Origin: Streptococcus sp. SN-1
Lineage (GTDB): Bacteria; Bacillota; Bacilli; Lactobacillales; Streptococcaceae
Reading direction: 5' to 3'
DNA: 64,000 nt
Assembly: GCF_041154385.1 (NCBI RefSeq)
Contig: NZ_AP028929.1
Location: 1,302,001-1,366,000 of the forward strand
The stretch's first letter is position 1; each line of letters opens with the position of its first letter. This document shows, piece after piece, positions 60,558 to 64,000 of the stretch. The translations under genes were made by a program, and so were the position numbers. Under the pieces are notes generated by a model. The model was not told where the DNA came from. It made no database searches and saw only the letters and a list, made by a program, of their open reading frames with translations.

Positions 60558-61127
60558 TTATTTATTTGCAAAATAGTCTTCCTTGGTCAAGACATAGTGA
60601 ACTCTTGTCACGATTCGGCCTTCTTCATGCTGGTCCATACAAGCATATGGTTCTGCATGTGAAAAACGCATGCCTGATTTCTCCATGACCTTTCCAGATG
60701 CGGGATTATCCTTATCATGAAGAGCGGTCAACTTATTCATCCCTATCTTCTCAAAAGCTAGCTCAATCACAGCACGATTGGCTTCTGTCGTTAATCCTTG
60801 ATTCCAATACTTTTTATTGATAATGTAGCCAATAGCTGCCTTCTTAAGAACAGGATCAATCTTGTGCAAGTCAATGGTTCCAATAAATTTGCCATTGCTT
60901 TTTAGTTCTATTCCCCAACGCCCTAATGGATTGGCAAGATAAAACTGAGCAATATTATTTTTGGTTTCTTCTAAATTTTGATTGGTTAGAAAAGTGTAAC
61001 GTGTATTATCCTTGTCCGAGGCATAGTCAAACATTGCTTCCGAATCATCCAAGGTTACAGGTCTAAGCAATAAACGCTCTGTCTCCACTATCGGATACTG
61101 AGCTAGTTTTAAAAAGATTGATTCCAT
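60558..61127 (-). CDS. GNAT acetyltransferase, RimJ/RimL type
   Basis: 189 residues. YPIVETERLLLRPVTLDDSE is the typical RimJ/RimL N-terminus. AAIGYIINKKYWNQGLTTEA (about 94-113) forms the acetyl-CoA pyrophosphate loop, and NPASGKVMEKSGMRFSH is motif B. The family acetylates N-terminal or small-molecule amines; the acceptor is unknown. It stands between phoH and comEA in the same direction, with no clear promoter of its own. Confidence 0.88.
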   Translation of the reverse strand: MESIFLKLAQYPIVETERLLLRPVTLDDSEAMFDYASDKDNTRYTFLTNQNLEETKNNIAQFYLANPLGRWGIELKSNGKFIGTIDLHKIDPVLKKAAIGYIINKKYWNQGLTTEANRAVIELAFEKIGMNKLTALHDKDNPASGKVMEKSGMRFSHAEPYACMDQHEEGRIVTRVHYVLTKEDYFANK

Positions 61128-61242
61128 AGGATTCCACCACTTGAAACCTTTCTAATCTAATACAAGGATATTGAATGAAACATTGTATTGAGATAACTTT
61201 AAGTACAAAAAACTATCCTTCAGACAGATGTTGAGGATCTAA

Positions 61243-62217
61243 TTATTCACTCTCTTCATTTTTAACTGGTACTGGTTCATAAGCTCTGATAATCTGAGCA
61301 ACAACAGGATGGCGAACCACATCCTTGGCTGAAAAGTGAACAAAGTCGATTTGGTGAATGTTCTTGAGTTTCTCCTGAGCATCAATCAGACCAGACTTGA
61401 CATTGCGTGGCAGGTCAATCTGACTGATATCTCCATTGACAATCATCTTAGAATTAAAGCCTAAACGCGTCAAAAACATCTTCATCTGCATAATGGTTGT
61501 ATTTTGTGCCTCATCGAGAATGACAAAGGCATCATCCAAGGTCCGTCCACGCATATAGGCAAGGGGCGCAATCTCGATAATTTCACGCTCCATGAGACGA
61601 GTTGTTTGGTCTTTTCCCAGAATCTGATACAAGGCATCATAAACAGGTCGAAGGTAAGGATCCACCTTCTCCTTGAGATCACCCGGAAGAAAACCTAGAC
61701 TCTCTCCTGCTTCCACCGCTGGACGTGTCAGGATAATCCGCTTGACCTGCCCACGTTTAAGGGCAGTCACTGCCAAGGTCACTGCAAGAAAAGTCTTCCC
61801 TGTCCCTGCAGGCCCAATTCCAAAGGTTACATCATGCTGTTTAACACTGTCAACATACAGTTTTTGACCCAAGGTTTTGACACGAATAGGCTTCCCTGTA
61901 TTATCTTTAATGATTTCTTCTTCATAAAGGGCGACAAACTTGTCAATTTCATCGTTTTTGACCATGCTAATCGCAGTCACTACATCTGGCGTACCAATGG
62001 TCATCCCACGGTTTACCAAGACCATGAGAGCTTGAATAACCTGACGAGCTTCCTCGCAGGCAGTCTCTTCGCCCAAAACCTGCACAATCTCCGTACGGGC
62101 ATGAATCACCACATCAAGCTCTTCTTCCATCAAACGAAGATGGCGTTCATTGGAACCAAAAAGATGAAACAGGTCATCTGGATGACTCAGTTGAATGTCA
62201 ATTGAATGTTCCTTCAA
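61243..62217 (-). CDS. phoH: PhoH family ATPase, TTG start
   Basis: 324 residues. Walker A is GIGPAGTGKTFLAVTLA (about residues 132-148), Walker B is DAFVILDEAQNTTIMQ, and LTRPAVEAGESLGFLPGDL is the family signature. PhoH proteins are RNA-associated ATPases; in many Firmicutes the gene is near ybeY. Translation appears to begin at TTG (62217), preceded by AGAGAGG at good spacing. An -10 box lies at 62252-62257. Confidence 0.92.
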   Translation of the reverse strand: MKEHSIDIQLSHPDDLFHLFGSNERHLRLMEEELDVVIHARTEIVQVLGEETACEEARQVIQALMVLVNRGMTIGTPDVVTAISMVKNDEIDKFVALYEEEIIKDNTGKPIRVKTLGQKLYVDSVKQHDVTFGIGPAGTGKTFLAVTLAVTALKRGQVKRIILTRPAVEAGESLGFLPGDLKEKVDPYLRPVYDALYQILGKDQTTRLMEREIIEIAPLAYMRGRTLDDAFVILDEAQNTTIMQMKMFLTRLGFNSKMIVNGDISQIDLPRNVKSGLIDAQEKLKNIHQIDFVHFSAKDVVRHPVVAQIIRAYEPVPVKNEESE

Positions 62218-62251
62218 ATAAAGAACCTCTCTAATCCTTTTATTTCTTTTT

Positions 62252-62257
62252 ATTATA
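62252..62257 (-). promoter_or_regulatory. -10 element of phoH
   Basis: Minus strand TATAAT, 34 bp before the TTG start. The -35 is not obvious. Confidence 0.5.
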
Positions 62258-62301
62258 GCAAAGGGATGGAGAAATTACTAGCCCAAACCCAGTGAATCAT
62301 G

Positions 62302-62517
62302 CTAGTGTTCTAAGTATTCTTGCCAGATAGCGTCAAAGTCTCCTAGGTTAAAAGAGAAGCTGGCATGCTCCTCCAAAAAGCGACTCACCTCATCAAAATC
62401 ATCTGTGTGTTTTGGAAAGGCTGATTCTTCAAATGCTAGGTCTGCCAAGATAGCCTTGGGAATGTTACTTTTAGGATTGCGCTCGGTCATGAGCCAAGTG
62501 TAAAATGATTTTCTCAT
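62302..62517 (-). CDS. YozE/UPF0346 family SAM-like protein
   Basis: 71 residues, the whole family length: [20 protein letters not shown], then [20 protein letters not shown] and [12 protein letters not shown]. It is a small helical (SAM-domain-like) protein of unknown function, conserved next to cvfB in streptococci. It starts 8 bp after the cvfB stop and so belongs to the same transcript. Confidence 0.88.
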   Translation of the reverse strand: MRKSFYTWLMTERNPKSNIPKAILADLAFEESAFPKHTDDFDEVSRFLEEHASFSFNLGDFDAIWQEYLEH

Positions 62518-62525
62518 ATATCTCC

Positions 62526-63380
62526 CTAGATCAACTCTGTCCCAAACTGGTCTTGTTTGATTTTACCAGCCTTCATCAAGCCACCGAGTGCTTTCTTGAA
62601 CTGACCTTTAGAGATACCAAAGGTTGCCTTGATGTCGTCTGGAGATGACTTATCATTTAAGGTCATGAAACCACCATTGCTTTCCAAGTAGGTCAAAATC
62701 ATCTGGGCATCATTTTCCAACATCTCAAAAGAACGTGGTTTGAGAGAGAGATTCAGAGTACGGTCCACTTCACGGAAGCCAATAACACGCGCATCTAAAA
62801 CTTGCCCCAAACGTGGTTCTGCGTAACGCTCGCTAGGATGGATAAAACCAAGCATGTTATTTTCTGGCAGATAAACAAAAGTTCCTGACAACTTGAGACG
62901 GTATACAATGGCTGGCCAGTTTTGGTTCTGCATGTTGTTGTAAGCAGGACGAGCCAGACGTTGGAAGTCTTCTTGATAAGCCAAGAGGCCCCAGATACGA
63001 TCTTTCTTGTCCACTTCAAGACGGATGTAGAGTTGGTCGCCTTTCTTAGGCCAGAGTTCCTTGAACTCAGGGAGAATATCGAGTGACACAACGATTTCCT
63101 TGTCAGGAAGGCCTGTATCCACAAAGACACCCAAGTCTTTACGAACTTCCGTTACAGTTCCCCAACCAAATTGGTCCTGAGTGGCAGTTACTTCTATGGT
63201 TGTCAGGCGCAGTTTTTGCTTCATATCCGCGTAGGCAAAACCTTTAACCGTGTCCCCTACTGTATGTTGACCTTCTTCCTTAGCAAGAGCATAGGTTTGA
63301 CCATCCTTTTGAACAAAGTAAAAACGGTCATTTTCATCGATGATCAGTCCAACGATAAAACTTGCAAGATTTGTATTCAT
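62526..63380 (-). CDS. cvfB: S1-domain RNA-binding virulence regulator CvfB
   Basis: 284 residues from the ATG at 63380 (AAGGA site); the frame runs to 63419 without one. It has three S1-like beta-barrels ([60 protein letters not shown]) and a C-terminal winged helix ([20 protein letters not shown]). In Staphylococcus CvfB affects virulence gene expression. It is followed by the YozE-type gene and preceded by the frr terminator. Confidence 0.93.
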   Translation of the reverse strand: MNTNLASFIVGLIIDENDRFYFVQKDGQTYALAKEEGQHTVGDTVKGFAYADMKQKLRLTTIEVTATQDQFGWGTVTEVRKDLGVFVDTGLPDKEIVVSLDILPEFKELWPKKGDQLYIRLEVDKKDRIWGLLAYQEDFQRLARPAYNNMQNQNWPAIVYRLKLSGTFVYLPENNMLGFIHPSERYAEPRLGQVLDARVIGFREVDRTLNLSLKPRSFEMLENDAQMILTYLESNGGFMTLNDKSSPDDIKATFGISKGQFKKALGGLMKAGKIKQDQFGTELI

Positions 63381-63395
63381 ATTTCCTTCTTTCGA

Positions 63396-63428
63396 ATAAA
63401 ACTCAGCCAGCAATGCCAACTGAGTTTT
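63396..63428 (-). terminator. Intrinsic terminator after frr
   Basis: Minus strand stem ACTCAG / CTGAGT with an inner GGC / GCT extension, then TTTTATT. Confidence 0.8.
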
Positions 63429-63439
63429 TCTGTTTATTT

Positions 63440-63997
63440 TTAGACTTCCAAAAGTTCTTTCTCTTTGTTGGCAGTCATGTCGTCGATGTGTTTAACAGCA
63501 TCGTCTGTTACTTTTTGAATGTCTTTTTCAAGAGTCTTCAATTCGTCTTCAGTGATTTCTTTTGCTTTTTCTTGTTTCTTAGCTTCGTCCATAGCATCGC
63601 GACGGATATTACGAACAGCTACTTTAGCATTTTCGCCGACCTTCTTCACTTCTTTAGCAAGGTCACGACGAGTTTCTTCTGTAAGAGCAGGGATAACCAA
63701 GCGAATCACAGAACCGTCGTTAGCTGGTGTAATACCAAGATCAGAAGCGTTCAAGGCACGTTCGATGTCTTTCAATGAAGACTTGTCAAATGGTGTTACC
63801 AACAAAACACGTGCTTCTGGAATGGTGATTGAAGCGATTTGGTTAAGAGGAGTTTCTACTCCATAATATTCTACATGTACACGGTCAAGCAAGCTTGCAT
63901 TGGCACGACCGGCACGGATACCACCAAATTCACGAGCAAGTGATTGGTGAGACTGGGTCATTCTCTCTTTAGCTTTTTCAATAATTGCGTTAACCAT
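63440..63997 (-). CDS. frr: Ribosome recycling factor
   Basis: 185 residues, complete, with the ATG at 63997 three bases from the window edge. Conserved blocks are [20 protein letters not shown], the tip region [14 protein letters not shown], and the coiled-coil arm with [20 protein letters not shown]. It splits post-termination ribosomes with EF-G. Its promoter and any upstream pyrH lie outside the window. Confidence 0.98.
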   Translation of the reverse strand: MVNAIIEKAKERMTQSHQSLAREFGGIRAGRANASLLDRVHVEYYGVETPLNQIASITIPEARVLLVTPFDKSSLKDIERALNASDLGITPANDGSVIRLVIPALTEETRRDLAKEVKKVGENAKVAVRNIRRDAMDEAKKQEKAKEITEDELKTLEKDIQKVTDDAVKHIDDMTANKEKELLEV

Positions 63998-64000
63998 AAT

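Overview
The window is about 64 kb of low-GC Firmicute chromosome from the Streptococcus mitis/pneumoniae group. The evidence is protein-level recognition of many pneumococcal-type genes (AliB, CpoA, RocS, PavA/RqcH, PmrA, CoiA, ComEA/ComEC, CvfB), three BOX repeats, a decayed IS630-type element carrying a candidate RUP repeat, and SigX (ComX) com-boxes. I found no rRNA or tRNA gene, CRISPR array, prophage or integrative element. From memory, several gene joins differ from pneumococcal reference order (for example no lytB between pavA and pyrD), so a commensal mitis-like strain is at least as likely as S. pneumoniae.

Layout. 1-3.0 kb: aliB (cut by the window edge) behind ilvE, which has a perfect CodY box. 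3.0-3.8 kb: IS630 remnant plus candidate RUP. 3.8-6.6 kb: operon of two esterase-like proteins and an ATP-grasp protein, function unknown. 6.7-9.1 kb: thiI with its cysteine desulfurase. 9.2-10.3 kb: an anchored low-complexity protein, decayed coding remnants, a BOX. 10.3-16.4 kb: membrane GDPD, DEDD exonuclease, rocS, mtnN, a small membrane protein, a Nudix hydrolase, glmU. 16.5-21.0 kb, plus strand: GH25-like muramidase, DUF368 transporter, YbaK deacylase, histidine phosphatase, lysS. 21.1-23.2 kb: polar amino-acid ABC transporter. 23.5-31.2 kb: obgE with small proteins, glycolipid synthases, a MIP18-type protein, rpoD, dnaG. 31.4-34.6 kb: trpXYZ-type ABC transporter under a T-box. 34.6-42.3 kb: ppc, ftsW, prsA, an O-methyltransferase, pepF. 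42.3-52 kb: coiA, tehB, smpB, rnr, secG, rpmG, pmrA, coaE, mutM, era, dgkA, ybeY. 52.0-57.4 kb: rqcH/pavA, PyrR-attenuated pyrK-pyrD, gloA, infC-rpmI-rplT. 57.6-64 kb: comEC, comEA, an acetyltransferase, phoH, a YozE protein, cvfB, frr.

The most notable signal is three otherwise full-length genes, each broken by one in-frame stop: pmrA (codon 307), mutM (codon 40) and comEC (codon 28). Each stop is what one G:C to T:A transversion of the expected codon would give, and MutM is the enzyme that prevents that mutation class. The strain may therefore be a GO-system mutator that has lost natural transformation. Alternatively these are oxidative-damage or consensus errors in the sequence.

Regulation that can be read directly: a CodY box at ilvE, com-boxes at coiA and comEA, a T-box with a TGG specifier at trpXYZ, a PyrR attenuator at pyrKD, and infC with an apparent ATA start. 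Most other operons have extended -10 promoters and clear intrinsic terminators.
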